NCBI RefSeq assembly: GCF_014256275.1
Contig: NZ_JACCFE010000004.1
Coordinates: 186,001-250,000, forward strand
Length of the DNA stretch: 64,000 bases
Origin: Rhodococcus sp. 4CII
GTDB taxonomy: Bacteria > Actinomycetota > Actinomycetes > Mycobacteriales > Mycobacteriaceae
Direction: 5' to 3'
Each line of letters begins with the position of its first letter. The first letter of the stretch is position 1. This document shows positions 35,216 to 43,838 of this stretch, piece by piece. The notes under the pieces were generated by a model. It had not been told where the DNA came from. It worked only from the letters and a program-made list of their open reading frames with translations, and made no database searches. The translations under genes were made by a program, and so were the position numbers.

Positions 35216-37503
35216 CAATGATGATGAATTCGCAGACAGCACCATCCGTTTGGGAGTGGCCGCTACGGCTGGATCGTTTCCGTCGCCACGGGCGGCTCTC
35301 GAAGAACGAGTCCGATGCGCTGCAGACCCTCGGTTTCGACCTGCTACGGCTCGACCGGGAGCGCGAACACCCGCAGTGGCAGGCGATTGCGCGGTTGACC
35401 GCACCACTGGACGAGGCGATCGCGGCTCTGCACTGGCATCCCGACACCGTGTTCCAGCGACGGTTCGCCCGCTACGCCACCGCGATCGTCCTGCATCGCT
35501 GCGGTGAGCTGGGCCGCGACTTCTGGTCCTGGTCGACGCAGGAGTGGGCCGAGCTGCTGCGCCCACAGCAGCTGCGGGAGCGTTTCCGGGGGCAGGTCGG
35601 CATGCAGGCACGTCCCTATCTGCTCGTTCATGCCTATTTGCTCACCGGGTTCACCGCATTCGATCTGGTCGGCCCGTTCGCGCGGCAGACGTTGGCGCAG
35701 CGGATATTCGGTTCCGTCAGCGTCGATCAGGCGGTCGAGCCGGTTCGCGCGGTGCTGAACGGATGGGGATATCGTGCCGCGAATCTGGAGTCGATGATCT
35801 GCACCTTGTTGCTGCTCAACCGCAGCCCGATGCTGAACGAGCTCACCTCATCGGCGCTGGACCGGCTGCGGGCGGACGCGGCGATCGAACGGCACTTCCA
35901 CGGCCGCCACCTGCACGGCGTTCACCGGGCTCTGGCCACGCTCGGCCACACCGGCCCTCCACCGGCACCGCGATACGGGGACGGGCCCGTCCCCATCACC
36001 GGCACCGCCCCGGGCTGGGCGCAGGCGGTCGAACGCTGGCACGCCACCGCGACGGTCCAACCGAGTACCCGCGACACCCATCGCGTCGTGCTGGCCAAGA
36101 TCGGCCGTTGGCTCGCCGCCGACCATCCCGATATCACCGGGCCCGCTGACTGGACACGGCAGACCTGCTCGGCCTGGATCGCCGCCGTCGACCGCATGCA
36201 TGTCGGCGACCACATCCAATCGGAGAGCTGGCGTGAGAGCCGCATCGAACAGCTCGGAAAACCATTGTCGGCGAAAACGAAACGCACCTACATCCGGATC
36301 GTCCGCACTTTCTTCCGCGATATCCAGGACTGGGACTGGATCCCGCGTCGATTCGACCCCGCGCGAGCATTGGAAACCCCGCGCAGCATCCGGGCACTGC
36401 AAGGACCCGACCCGCGAGTGATCGCCGATGACCTCTGGGCCAAACTTCTCTGGGCCGGCCTCAACCTCGATCCCGGCGACCTGCCCGCAGGACCCGGGGC
36501 CCACCCGGTCGACATGGTCCGCGCCGTCACGCTGACCTGGCTGTTCGCCGGCCAGCGCAGCGACGAAATCGCCCGGCTTCGGGTCGGCTGCATCCGCTGG
36601 CAACACGATCAGCCCGCCGTCGTCGATGACCGACAGCAGACCGACTCATCGGTCTGTCTGCTCGATATCCCTACCCACAAGACTGGCACCGCGTTCACCA
36701 AGCCCGTCGACCCGTTGTTGGGCCGGGCGATCGAAGCATGGCAGGCCCTGCGCCCCGCGCAACCACCGATGCTGGACCGGAAAACCGGTGAGAAGGTGCA
36801 CTTCCTGTTCGCAGTCCGGGCCGGGCGGATCAGCAAGAACTACATCAACGACACGATCATCCCCGCGCTCTGCCGCAAGGCCGACATTCCTGCCGCCGAC
36901 GTTCGCGGGCCGATCACCAGCCACCGCGCTCGCTCCACCATCGCGACACAGCTCTACAACGCCAAGGAACCGATGACGCTGTTCGAGCTGCAGGCTTGGC
37001 TCGGGCACCGCAGCCCGGAATCGACCCAGCACTACGCCAGAATTACCCCGAATACCCTGGCCAAGGCATACAACGACGCCGGTTACTTCGCGCGCAACGT
37101 CCGCACCATCGAAGTCCTCGTTGACCGCGACGCTGCGACTTCCGGCGCTGCCGCCGTTGGTGAGCCTTGGCAGCACTACGACCTCGGCCACGGATTCTGC
37201 AGCTACACCTTCTTCGAGCAATGCCCGCACCGCATGGCCTGCGCCCGCTGTGACTTCTACATACCCAAAGAGTCCAGCAAAAGTGAACTCTTGCAGGCGA
37301 AATCGAACCTTCAGCGCATGCTCGTCAGCATCCCACTCACCGACGATGAACAAGCAGCCGTCGAAGACGGCCAAGCCGCCCTCGACCAGCTACTGCAACG
37401 CCTCGCCGACGTTCCGACCCCGGCCGGAACAACACCACGCCAACTGACCGCCACCCCGTTGCCGATCGTCGCCGTCAACCATGGCCGACCAGCACGAACT
37501 TGA
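35212..37503 (+). CDS. TnpB-like large tyrosine recombinase
   Basis: This 763-residue protein starts at ATG 35212 by overlap with the previous stop. A long N-terminal region of about 250 residues is followed by a core-binding segment (STRDTHRVVLAKIGRWLAADHP) and a catalytic domain with Arg in LFAGQRSDEIARLRVGCI, ITSHRARSTIATQLYNAKEPMTLFELQAWLGHRSPESTQHYARITP (His-x-x-Arg, GH, Tyr). The C-terminal cysteine cluster CPHRMACARCDFYIPK matches CPLRFRCAGCDFYRP of the 839-residue TnpB-like protein. It is intact and ends 17 bp before the right junction. Confidence 0.85.
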   Translation: MTMMMNSQTAPSVWEWPLRLDRFRRHGRLSKNESDALQTLGFDLLRLDREREHPQWQAIARLTAPLDEAIAALHWHPDTVFQRRFARYATAIVLHRCGELGRDFWSWSTQEWAELLRPQQLRERFRGQVGMQARPYLLVHAYLLTGFTAFDLVGPFARQTLAQRIFGSVSVDQAVEPVRAVLNGWGYRAANLESMICTLLLLNRSPMLNELTSSALDRLRADAAIERHFHGRHLHGVHRALATLGHTGPPPAPRYGDGPVPITGTAPGWAQAVERWHATATVQPSTRDTHRVVLAKIGRWLAADHPDITGPADWTRQTCSAWIAAVDRMHVGDHIQSESWRESRIEQLGKPLSAKTKRTYIRIVRTFFRDIQDWDWIPRRFDPARALETPRSIRALQGPDPRVIADDLWAKLLWAGLNLDPGDLPAGPGAHPVDMVRAVTLTWLFAGQRSDEIARLRVGCIRWQHDQPAVVDDRQQTDSSVCLLDIPTHKTGTAFTKPVDPLLGRAIEAWQALRPAQPPMLDRKTGEKVHFLFAVRAGRISKNYINDTIIPALCRKADIPAADVRGPITSHRARSTIATQLYNAKEPMTLFELQAWLGHRSPESTQHYARITPNTLAKAYNDAGYFARNVRTIEVLVDRDAATSGAAAVGEPWQHYDLGHGFCSYTFFEQCPHRMACARCDFYIPKESSKSELLQAKSNLQRMLVSIPLTDDEQAAVEDGQAALDQLLQRLADVPTPAGTTPRQLTATPLPIVAVNHGRPART

Positions 37504-37720
37504 CAATCTTGATTCCACAGAACCAGCGAGCAGGCCGCGCTCAAGTGTCTCTACCTGGCCACCCGGGCACTGGACCCCACTGGTAAAGGAAGAGCACGAT
37601 GGGTGACGAGGTGGAAGCCGGCCCTCAACGCGTTTGCTATCACATTCGAAGGCCGCATCACCCCAACGATGATCTAGATTCATGTGCCAGAACTGGATCC
37701 ACCGATATTCTGACACTCCC

Positions 37721-38009
37721 GATCGCAAACTCACCGTATTCGCGAGCGACCTGAGCTTTGGTGAACTCCGCGTACGGGCTGAACCAGGCCTGGACTCCGT
37801 TGCCTATTTCGAGGACCGCGTAGGCGGCGAGTTTGGGTCTGGCAGTCGTGAAATCGCCAACCGCGCAGCCCTATGTCGATGATGTCGCTCGCATGGGGGC
37901 GTGGGCTTCACGCATCTCGACAATATGCGAGCGGTGGGCTCGTCGAGTGAGCGAATCTCGTTGTTGCACAGGAGTCAGTCGCCCTATTGGAGGCTCAGCC
38001 TACGGGCCT
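37721..38009 (-). other. remnant interrupted by IS256-A; no confident gene
   Basis: Reading leftward on the minus strand from about 37850 gives PKLAAYAVLEIGNGVQAWFS ... FTKAQVAREYGEFAI, which would continue across the IS256 target site at 32889-32896. It looks like a short coding remnant but has no clear start and I do not recognise it. The remaining bases to the SRPBCC gene hold nothing I can name. Confidence 0.25.
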
Positions 38010-38438
38010 CTATTTCCTGTATTTCCTGCCGGCACCGCCGCCTGGTCTGTACTGCGCACCGGTGGCGGCCAGCCGGACAAGCCAGTGCGACCACAGGTAG
38101 TCGCGCCTGCGCAGAAGGTCGTCGTCGGTGCCGTAGCCGGTCTCGGTGAGACGTAGCCGGGCACCATCTGCCTCCGGCTCGAGAGTGATCACGGTCCGCA
38201 ACGGCCCTGGCCAGTCCGGTGCTCGCCACACGAATGTCACCGAGTCTGGCTGGCGGATGCTTTCGACGTGTCCTGACACCACTGGCCATCCCGGCGCGGC
38301 AACCACTACGACCCCACCAGCCTCCGGCTCCAACTCGACGACAGCACCCATCCATTGACCTGCCGCGTCCTCGGAAATCAACAACGAGAAGAGGTCAGCG
38401 ACCGCGATCTGGTAACGGAAGGATTTCTCAGTCATTGC
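38010..38438 (-). CDS. SRPBCC (AHSA1-like) domain protein
   Basis: This 142-residue protein starts at ATG 38438 (MTEKSFRYQIAVADLFSLL). The pattern VVVAAPGWPVVSGHVESIRQPDSVTFVWRAPDWPGPLRTVITLEPEADGARLRLTETGYGTDDDLLRRRDYLWSHWLVRL is the end of an activator-of-Hsp90-type START-like fold: a beta sheet and long C-terminal helix around a hydrophobic pocket. The normal first strand is shortened. Its start overlaps the end of the EthD-like ORF by 11 nt, so the two are probably cotranscribed. The ligand is unknown. Confidence 0.75.
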   Translation of the reverse strand, partial: AMTEKSFRYQIAVADLFSLLISEDAAGQWMGAVVELEPEAGGVVVVAAPGWPVVSGHVESIRQPDSVTFVWRAPDWPGPLRTVITLEPEADGARLRLTETGYGTDDDLLRRRDYLWSHWLVRLAATGAQYRPGGGAGRKYRK

Positions 38439-38571
38439 CACCCTCGCCTCGAGACTGCCGAATTGCGGCTTTCGGGAATTCTCGGGCGATCGGGACGTGT
38501 GTGGAGCGGTAGTGCCCAAGGAATGCATCGGGGTCCTGCGGGTGGTTGTAGGTAGCAGTGAGCTGGTACAT
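38428..38571 (-). CDS. EthD-like short ORF (probably truncated)
   Basis: The 47-codon ORF MYQLTATYNHPQDPDAFLGHYRSTHVPIAREFPKAAI matches the first strand and helix of EthD-family dimeric alpha/beta-barrel proteins (usually about 100 residues), then runs out after PK, where the family has LPGLRR. The second half seems deleted and the frame now ends inside the SRPBCC start. EthD proteins accompany P450 or other oxygenase systems. Confidence 0.55.
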   Translation of the reverse strand: MYQLTATYNHPQDPDAFLGHYRSTHVPIAREFPKAAIRQSRGEGGND

Positions 38572-38701
38572 AGCGGTCCTGTCCTCCATTGTAGTGTCGG
38601 AGTGAACAATGCTCTGAGGTACTGGGCGCCAGGCACGGGACGACCAGACGAATGCTGTCGCAAATCGAGTTGATACCGGTCTGACAGCGGCGTTGTCGCT
38701 G

Positions 38702-40237
38702 TTAGTTCACCTGGCGGCCACCAGTCCAGAATTCTGCGCGAAGTCTGAATTTCTGGACCTTTCCGGTCGCGGTACGCGGGATGCTGTCCGTGAACAGCAC
38801 TTGTTTGGGGATCTTGTATCCGGCGAGACTGTGACGTGTGTGGTCGATCAATTCGGTCTCGGTCACGTTTTCGCCGTCTCGAAGCACCACCAACGCAGTG
38901 ACCATTTCACCCCATTTGTCATCGGGAACGGCGATGACGGCCACCTCGGCTACCGCCGGGTGAGTGAACAGGACATCCTCGACCTCGATGGAGCTGACGT
39001 TTTCCCCGCCGGTGATAATGACGTCCTTTTTGCGGTCGGAAATCGTCAGATACCCGCCTGCGTCGATGGATCCACCGTCGCCGGTGTGGAATTGTCCGCC
39101 ACGCATCGCGATGGCGGTTTCCTGCGGATTGTTCCAGTAGCTGTCCATCACGGTGTTCGACGCGACCAGTATTTCCCCGTCCGCGTCGGTGCAGAGGCGG
39201 GTTCCCAGCGACGGCGCACCTGCTTTGGACAGCATCTTGGCGCGCTCGATCGCCGGAAGGCTGTCGTACTCGGCGCGCGAGCGGTTCACGGTCAACAGCG
39301 GCGAGGTTTCGGTGAGGCCGTAGATCTGGTTGAACTGCCAACCCAGTTCTTCTTCGATGCGGGCAATCGTGCGCGACGGCGGTGGCGCTCCGGCAACGAC
39401 CAGCCGCACCTGCCCGCGGCCGGGGATCTCACCTTCCCAGTTCTGGGCGGCGTCGAGGACCATGTTCCACACGGTCGGTGCGCCGCACATCAACGTGACC
39501 CCGTGTTCGTCTACTCTGCGCAGAATTTCTGCGCCGTCGACTTTGCGGAGGACGACCTGCTTGATGCCCAACCCGGTTGCGGTGTAGGGCATTCCCCAGC
39601 CGTTGCAGTGGAACATCGGTAGGACGTGCATCAGCACATCGCGGTCGCTGACCTGCATGTGCATCCCGAATGTGACCGAGTTGATCCAGATGTTGCGGTG
39701 CGTGAGTCGCACGCCCTTGGGTTTTGCAGTCGTACCGCTGGTGTAGTTCAGTGTTGCGGTGGCGTCCTCGTCGGGTTGTTGCCATCGTCGCGGTTCGATG
39801 TCGAGCCGCAGCAACGCCCGATCGGAGTCGGCGCCGAGCACGAACCTGTGGCGGGCGCCGACACCGATGAGGTCGTCGTCGAGTTCAGGGTCGATCAGAA
39901 TGACGTCGGCTTCGCAGTCGCCGACGATGTAGGCGACTTCCTCGGGCTGCAAACGAAAGTTGACCGGTACGAGGATTCGTCCCGACGAGGGCACCGCCAG
40001 CAGCAGCTCTAGCAATCGCGCCGAGTTATGGCTGACCACCGCCACCCGGGCACCTTCGGGTACGCCCAGCTCATCGAGGCCGGCCTGGATTGCTCGACCT
40101 CTGCGCGCCATTTCACGGTAGGTCAATTCTTCGACGGCGGCCGCGGGCTGTATCGGCTCGTCAACCACACCGATCCGGTCGCCGTAGACGAGTTCGGCGC
40201 GATCGATAAAGTCGTTGGTGGTCAATGGAACCCTCAT
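38702..40237 (-). CDS. AMP-forming fatty acyl-CoA synthetase
   Basis: This 511-residue ANL-family protein starts at ATG 40237 after GAGGAAA. Motifs: NYTSGTTAKPKGVRLTHRN (A3), YGLTETSPL (A5), DSYWNNPQETAIAMRGGQFHTGDGG (A7), ISDRKKDVIITGGENVSSIEVEDVL (A8) and IPRTATGKVQKFRLR with the A10 Lys. HVLPMFHCNGWGMPY is typical of medium/long-chain synthetases. A 20-bp palindrome shared with the monooxygenase promoter lies 166 bp upstream, so it probably activates the acid formed at the end of the alkane oxidation route. Confidence 0.9.
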   Translation of the reverse strand: MRVPLTTNDFIDRAELVYGDRIGVVDEPIQPAAAVEELTYREMARRGRAIQAGLDELGVPEGARVAVVSHNSARLLELLLAVPSSGRILVPVNFRLQPEEVAYIVGDCEADVILIDPELDDDLIGVGARHRFVLGADSDRALLRLDIEPRRWQQPDEDATATLNYTSGTTAKPKGVRLTHRNIWINSVTFGMHMQVSDRDVLMHVLPMFHCNGWGMPYTATGLGIKQVVLRKVDGAEILRRVDEHGVTLMCGAPTVWNMVLDAAQNWEGEIPGRGQVRLVVAGAPPPSRTIARIEEELGWQFNQIYGLTETSPLLTVNRSRAEYDSLPAIERAKMLSKAGAPSLGTRLCTDADGEILVASNTVMDSYWNNPQETAIAMRGGQFHTGDGGSIDAGGYLTISDRKKDVIITGGENVSSIEVEDVLFTHPAVAEVAVIAVPDDKWGEMVTALVVLRDGENVTETELIDHTRHSLAGYKIPKQVLFTDSIPRTATGKVQKFRLRAEFWTGGRQVN

Positions 40238-40402
40238 GGAGTTTTCCTCATTATTGTCTCGAGACCCGGCAAGAAGAGCCATCCGAAGCTCTCCGGTCGA
40301 AGCCGAACCTGAATCCAGCGCCGCCTCGCGCCGCCCCGTCGTCGGGTCCACGGTTCACTGTAGGTAGCACCTCGGGGCGTGCGGAACCCCCACCGACAAC
40401 TC

Positions 40403-40422
40403 CTACCTCCGATCGGAGGTAG
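40403..40422. promoter_or_regulatory. CTACCTCCGATCGGAGGTAG operator 1
   Basis: A perfect 20-bp palindrome in the divergent region between the acyl-CoA synthetase (minus) and the 40709 gene (plus). Downstream on the plus side, GTGTGATG begins 27.5 bp from the dyad centre, nearly the same spacing as in operators 2 and 3 (26.5 bp). Probable target of the LuxR-type regulator at 42377-43060. Confidence 0.8.
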
Positions 40423-40708
40423 TCCGCCGGATGCAGTTGGTGTGATGGTGAGTCTTGCCGCCGCGAAGTGTCAGGGCGCCTGGCGGTGAGTGATGGTTGT
40501 CCGTCGCCCGAGGTAGTGGGCGAGGAGTCGGGCCGCACGGGGAATGCGTGGTTGTGGGGGCAGCGATTCGCTGGCGCGCTCCTCGTGCACCCACAATCGG
40601 CCGCTCTGCTCAAAGCGCGAAAGGGCCGCTTCGACCTATCGGCACCCTTGCATGCCCGCCCTGCACACCTAGGACATCGATCTCAGACACCAGCCTAAGG
40701 AAGCCAGC

Positions 40709-41074
40709 ATGGACCGCCGCGGAACCGCACTCACCAAACCAATCGAACTTGCCGCGCTCGAGGCGGCGTCGCTGCCCGGGGTACGCGACGTGCGGGCCTC
40801 GCCGGATGCGCTCCGCGTCTTCTTTGTGGAGGCGGATTTCGTCATACGGCTGTCGAGGCCCGCACCCCGATCTCGGTGGGACACCGATTGGGCCGTCAGT
40901 GTGCGGGAAGCGAGCCCCGGCCTGGGTACGTGGTGGGGCGAATGGCAGCGTTCGTTCGTCGGGGATCACGGCGAAGTGGGGTCGAGGATCGCCGAAGACA
41001 TACGGGATGCGCTTGGCCGAATACGCAGCATGCTGGCCGATCATTCGGCGCCCGGGAGCCCGTCTGCGACGTAG
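40709..41074 (+). CDS. conserved hypothetical (paralogue of the 63607-63947 gene)
   Basis: This 121-residue soluble protein has a core LPGVRDVRASPDALRVFFVEADFVIRL ... DTDWAVSVREASPGLGTWWGEWQRSF that recurs in the protein at 63947-63607. The pattern of beta strands and a C-terminal helix (IAEDIRDALGRIRSMLADH) suggests a small alpha/beta domain. I do not recognise the family. It lies downstream of operator 1 and upstream of the histidine kinase on the same strand, so it may be the first gene of the kinase transcript. Confidence 0.7.
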   Translation: MDRRGTALTKPIELAALEAASLPGVRDVRASPDALRVFFVEADFVIRLSRPAPRSRWDTDWAVSVREASPGLGTWWGEWQRSFVGDHGEVGSRIAEDIRDALGRIRSMLADHSAPGSPSAT

Positions 41075-41274
41075 TCGAGGCCACCTTCTTGGACACCTGC
41101 GGGCAGCTGACGGTACCGGGGCGATGGGCCCCCAAAAGTGGTGTTACTCGGTTGGCGACCCTGGTTAGAAGGACCCCGTGGACCGCAGCCGGCGGTTCCG
41201 GCCCTGCGTGACGGGTTCGGAGGCGTTAGTGTGATGTTTGTCGGCTACCTCGCCGCAGAGAGGGGGGCGTCGAC

Positions 41275-42405
41275 ATGACTGTCCTAGGTATCGATCCTGA
41301 GTTCAACCCTGTGCTCTCCCTGCTCGACCGAACCGCGGCGCTGCGACACAGCGCGGAAATTGTCCATCGTGTGCTCGGCGCGGACCTAGCGGCCGGTGCG
41401 AACCGGATCGCCGAGGACGACACGATGGAGGTCGTGGCGGTGGTGGGCGGGTGCACGGAGGAGCTCAACGGGCTGGTCGTCGGGCCGCAGGCGGGCCTCG
41501 GGGGCCAGGCGGCGGTGTTGCGTCGGACCGCGGCGGTCGAGGACTACTGCCTGAGCCGGGCCATCACCCACGACTTCGACCACGCGGTTCGGGCGGAGGG
41601 GCTGCGGGCGGTGATGGCTGCCCCGATCGTGCGCGCCCACCGGCTCTACGGGCTGCTCTACGCGGCCCGTCGGTCCGCGGTTCCGTGGACCGACGGCGAC
41701 CGGGCCGAGCTGCTTGGCCTCGCCCGACAGACTGCGGTGGCGATGGAGGTCGCAGACAGCGCGCGCGAGATGGCCAAGGTCGCCGTGTTCACAGAACGTC
41801 AACGCCTCGCGGTCCGGCTGCATGATTCGGTTGGTGCGACGTTGTTCAGTCTTCGGGTGGCGTTGACGTCGGCGAAGGCGGGCACGGCGCTCGGCCCCAG
41901 GTTGGAACTGCTGACCGATGCCCTGGCTCTGACCGAACGGGCAACATCGGAGCTGCGGGCTCAGACCTTGTCGTTGCACCAACCACCCGAGGACAAGGCA
42001 CTCGCGGTCGCTCTGCAGGGTGATTGTCGCGAGTTCGGCGAGCGCGCCGGGGTGGCGGCGGAATTGGTGGTCCTGGGTGATCTGCCGTTGCTGGATGCCG
42101 CGCGGACCGATGTGTTGCGGCGCACCGCCCGCGAGGCCCTGCTCAATGTCGAGAAGCACGCGGGCGCCCACTCCGTGGTCGTGAGCCTCTACCGGGCGGA
42201 GGACGGGGTGGGCATGGCCGTGGCCGACGATGGCACCGCCGGGGACATCACGCTCGAGGATGAGCGTGGCTTGGGCCTTCGGACCATGGCAGAGCGCGTC
42301 GACCGGGTGGGTGGGTGGTTGTCCTGCGCAGCCAACGAGGAAGGCGGCAGTACGGTGCGGGCGTGGGTTCCCGGCGCTAGAGCATTCCGGCCTGTTGCGC
42401 CTTGA
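41275..42405 (+). CDS. cytoplasmic GAF-domain histidine kinase (NarL-partner type)
   Basis: This 376-residue protein has no membrane segments. Residues about 20-160 form a GAF domain (GLGGQAAVLRRTAAVEDYCL ... VMAAPIVRAHRLYGLLYAARRS). The HisKA_3 dimerisation box follows with the phospho-His in ERQRLAVRLHDSVGATLFSLRV, then HATPase_c with REALLNVEKHAGAHSV (N box) and GMAVADDGTAGD, ERGLGLRTMAERV (G boxes). It is therefore a soluble sensor that likely binds a small intracellular effector. It converges with and overlaps the response regulator gene by 29 bp. Confidence 0.9.
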   Translation: MTVLGIDPEFNPVLSLLDRTAALRHSAEIVHRVLGADLAAGANRIAEDDTMEVVAVVGGCTEELNGLVVGPQAGLGGQAAVLRRTAAVEDYCLSRAITHDFDHAVRAEGLRAVMAAPIVRAHRLYGLLYAARRSAVPWTDGDRAELLGLARQTAVAMEVADSAREMAKVAVFTERQRLAVRLHDSVGATLFSLRVALTSAKAGTALGPRLELLTDALALTERATSELRAQTLSLHQPPEDKALAVALQGDCREFGERAGVAAELVVLGDLPLLDAARTDVLRRTAREALLNVEKHAGAHSVVVSLYRAEDGVGMAVADDGTAGDITLEDERGLGLRTMAERVDRVGGWLSCAANEEGGSTVRAWVPGARAFRPVAP

Positions 42406-43060
42406 CCACGGCGTCCAACCGGTTGCGGGCGTCGAGGTGGGCCAGTAACGATTGAACGTAGGACTTCACCGTGTTCGGCGCCAGAGACAGCTGCTTCGCG
42501 ATCTCGGTGTTGCTCTCGCCCATGGCGAGGCGCTCCAGCACCTGGTACTCGCGCCGCGAGAGTGCCAGCGGATCCCCGGTGCTGATCACGGGGTCGCAGT
42601 AGCGTCGTCCGGCGGCGACCTCCCCGATCGCGGTGACCAGCACTGTGCAGGCGTTATCCTTGTGTACCACCGCGTCCATCCCGACCAGCCCCGCGATCTG
42701 GCCCACCGTGCGCTTGCTGTCCCCGGTGAACAGCACCAGCTTCAGTCCAGGGCATGCCCCACGCAACGCGGCTGCGGCGTCCGGCAGCGCCATGTCGGGC
42801 AGATGCAGATCCAGCAGCACCACGTCGGGTCGTTCGGCGGCGGCGATCGCGACGCCCTCGGTCGCCGTGCGCGCCCCCGGGCACATCTGAATGCCCACCG
42901 TCCCCTCCACCAGCCGTTCCACGCCGAGATGCACGATCGGATGGTCGTCGATCACCAGCACCCGCAGCACACCCGGCTGGGCACGCAAGACACCTGGATG
43001 GGCCACTGTGGCGATGGAATGCGCGGGTGCGCCGCTCTGGCCTCGACGGTGAGGGGGCAT
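42377..43060 (-). CDS. LuxR/NarL-family response regulator
   Basis: This 227-residue protein has a receiver domain with the acidic pair and phospho-Asp (VLRVLVIDDHPIVHLGVERL; VVLLDLHLPDM), a Thr/Lys at LVLFTGD and VVHKDN, and a LuxR helix-turn-helix (LSRREYQVLERLAMGESNTEIAKQLSLAPNTVKSYVQSLLAHLDARNRLDAV). The start at 43060 leaves a 30-residue lead; the domain itself begins near VLRVLV. Its promoter holds operator 2, so it probably regulates itself. A partial duplicate of this gene lies at 44770-44946 beside the monooxygenase. Confidence 0.92.
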   Translation of the reverse strand: MPPHRRGQSGAPAHSIATVAHPGVLRAQPGVLRVLVIDDHPIVHLGVERLVEGTVGIQMCPGARTATEGVAIAAAERPDVVLLDLHLPDMALPDAAAALRGACPGLKLVLFTGDSKRTVGQIAGLVGMDAVVHKDNACTVLVTAIGEVAAGRRYCDPVISTGDPLALSRREYQVLERLAMGESNTEIAKQLSLAPNTVKSYVQSLLAHLDARNRLDAVVKAQQAGML

Positions 43061-43114
43061 GCATCCACGGTAACCCCCGCGCGTTCGGGCTGCCGCGAAA
43101 CACCAGCACCGACG

Positions 43115-43130
43115 ACCTCCGATCGGAGGT
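43115..43130. promoter_or_regulatory. ACCTCCGATCGGAGGT operator 2
   Basis: A perfect 16-bp palindrome between the response regulator (minus) and the VOC gene (plus). GGCGTGTGATG and TGGTCTCAACG follow at the same distance as in operator 3, and the leader on the minus side is also similar, so the whole divergent promoter is a duplicated unit. Confidence 0.8.
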
Positions 43131-43302
43131 AGGCGACCCTTCGCTGGCGTGTGATGTTGGTCTCAACGTCATAGTCGTCGGTGGTGGCCCGGAGGGCGTG
43201 CAGGTCCATCGCCGCGGCGCAGACGACCATCGACCGCGCCCGAGCCATCAAAATCTGGAGGCTGGGCGAGGTGCACGTGACGTGCAAAGCGAGGAGGCAG
43301 GC

Positions 43303-43734
43303 ATGAGTGAGGGCGCAGGGCCCAGCATTACGGGGGTCCACCACTTCTCTCCGACGGTCACCGACATCGAAGCCAGTGTGGCTTGGTACCAGCGGCTGTT
43401 CGGGATGGATCGAGTTCCGGTGACATTCCCGCACCTCGACCGAGAGAATACCGGCTACGCCGTGCTTCTCGTCGACCCGCGCTCGGGTGCGGCGATCGGG
43501 CTGCACACCAACGAGGCGAACCAAGGCGAGCCGTTTGACGAGGCCCGCACGGGACTGGACCACGTGTCCTTCAGCGTGGCCACCCGGGACGAGCTGGTGG
43601 CCTGGCTTGCCAGGCTCGACGAGCTCGGCATCGAGCACACCGGCATCAGGGACGAGCAGGAGCCGTTCGTCTACTCGACGGTGGTGTTCCGAGACCCCGA
43701 CAACATCCAGCTTGAGCTCATCGCGGTCGGCTGA
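43303..43734 (+). CDS. VOC-family (glyoxalase/dioxygenase fold) protein
   Basis: This 143-residue protein has two beta-alpha-beta-beta-beta modules: GVHHFSPTVTDIEASVAWYQRLFGMDRVP and LDHVSFSVATRDELVAWLARLDELGIEHTG ... VVFRDPDNIQLELIAVG. Candidate metal ligands are His in VHHF, His in LDHV and Glu in LELI. The start at ATG 43303 follows AGGAGGCAG. It lies downstream of operator 2 with a DJ-1/PfpI remnant, a pairing that often deals with reactive aldehydes (context inference). The substrate is unknown. Confidence 0.87.
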   Translation: MSEGAGPSITGVHHFSPTVTDIEASVAWYQRLFGMDRVPVTFPHLDRENTGYAVLLVDPRSGAAIGLHTNEANQGEPFDEARTGLDHVSFSVATRDELVAWLARLDELGIEHTGIRDEQEPFVYSTVVFRDPDNIQLELIAVG

Positions 43735-43838
43735 CGCGAGCCGGTGGCGACTCGATCACTGGTGAGCATAGCCAGAGCGGGCAGCATCGTGCCCGGACGA
43801 TCACGCCGTCACCAACGACATCTGCGAAGGAGGCCGGC

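Larger units (their letters stand above)
34079..37521 (+). mobile_element. two-gene tyrosine-recombinase transposon (Tn554-related)
   Basis: The insert lies inside the IS256 transposase and carries only two overlapping recombinase genes. The GTGGAATCA motif near the left end (34089-34097) is repeated inverted as TGATTCCAC near the right end (37510-37518), 10 and 3 bp from the junctions. The larger protein shares its C-terminal cysteine motif and domain order with TnpB of the element at 10782-15243, but there is no tnpC counterpart and no cargo. Confidence 0.78.
32968..37677 (+). pseudogene. IS256-family transposase (type A), interrupted at 34078-37522
   Basis: The first part, 32968-34078, is a mutator-type transposase with the Asp residues in PVMFIDAIHVKIRDG and VCDGLKGLPDAI, the C/H motif CLIHLLRNTFRYAS, and CSTNAIESLNARYRRSVRARGHF with the Glu. 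The last part, 37522-37677, reads TSEQAALKCLYLATRALDPTGKGRARWVTRWKPALNAFA to the stop at 37675. Joined, HFP-TSEQAALK is the normal IS256 reading, so the gene was intact before the recombinase element entered it. Confidence 0.88.
32897..37720 (+). mobile_element. IS256-family element (type A) interrupted by a recombinase element
   Basis: The ends GGGACTGTCGGGATAACGGT (32897) and the inverse of GGGAGTGTCAGAATATCGGT (ending 37720) are imperfect inverted repeats. The 8-bp sequence GATCGCAA flanks both sides (32889-32896 and 37721-37728), the target duplication size of IS256. The transposase gene inside is split by a 3.4-kb two-recombinase element. Confidence 0.9.
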
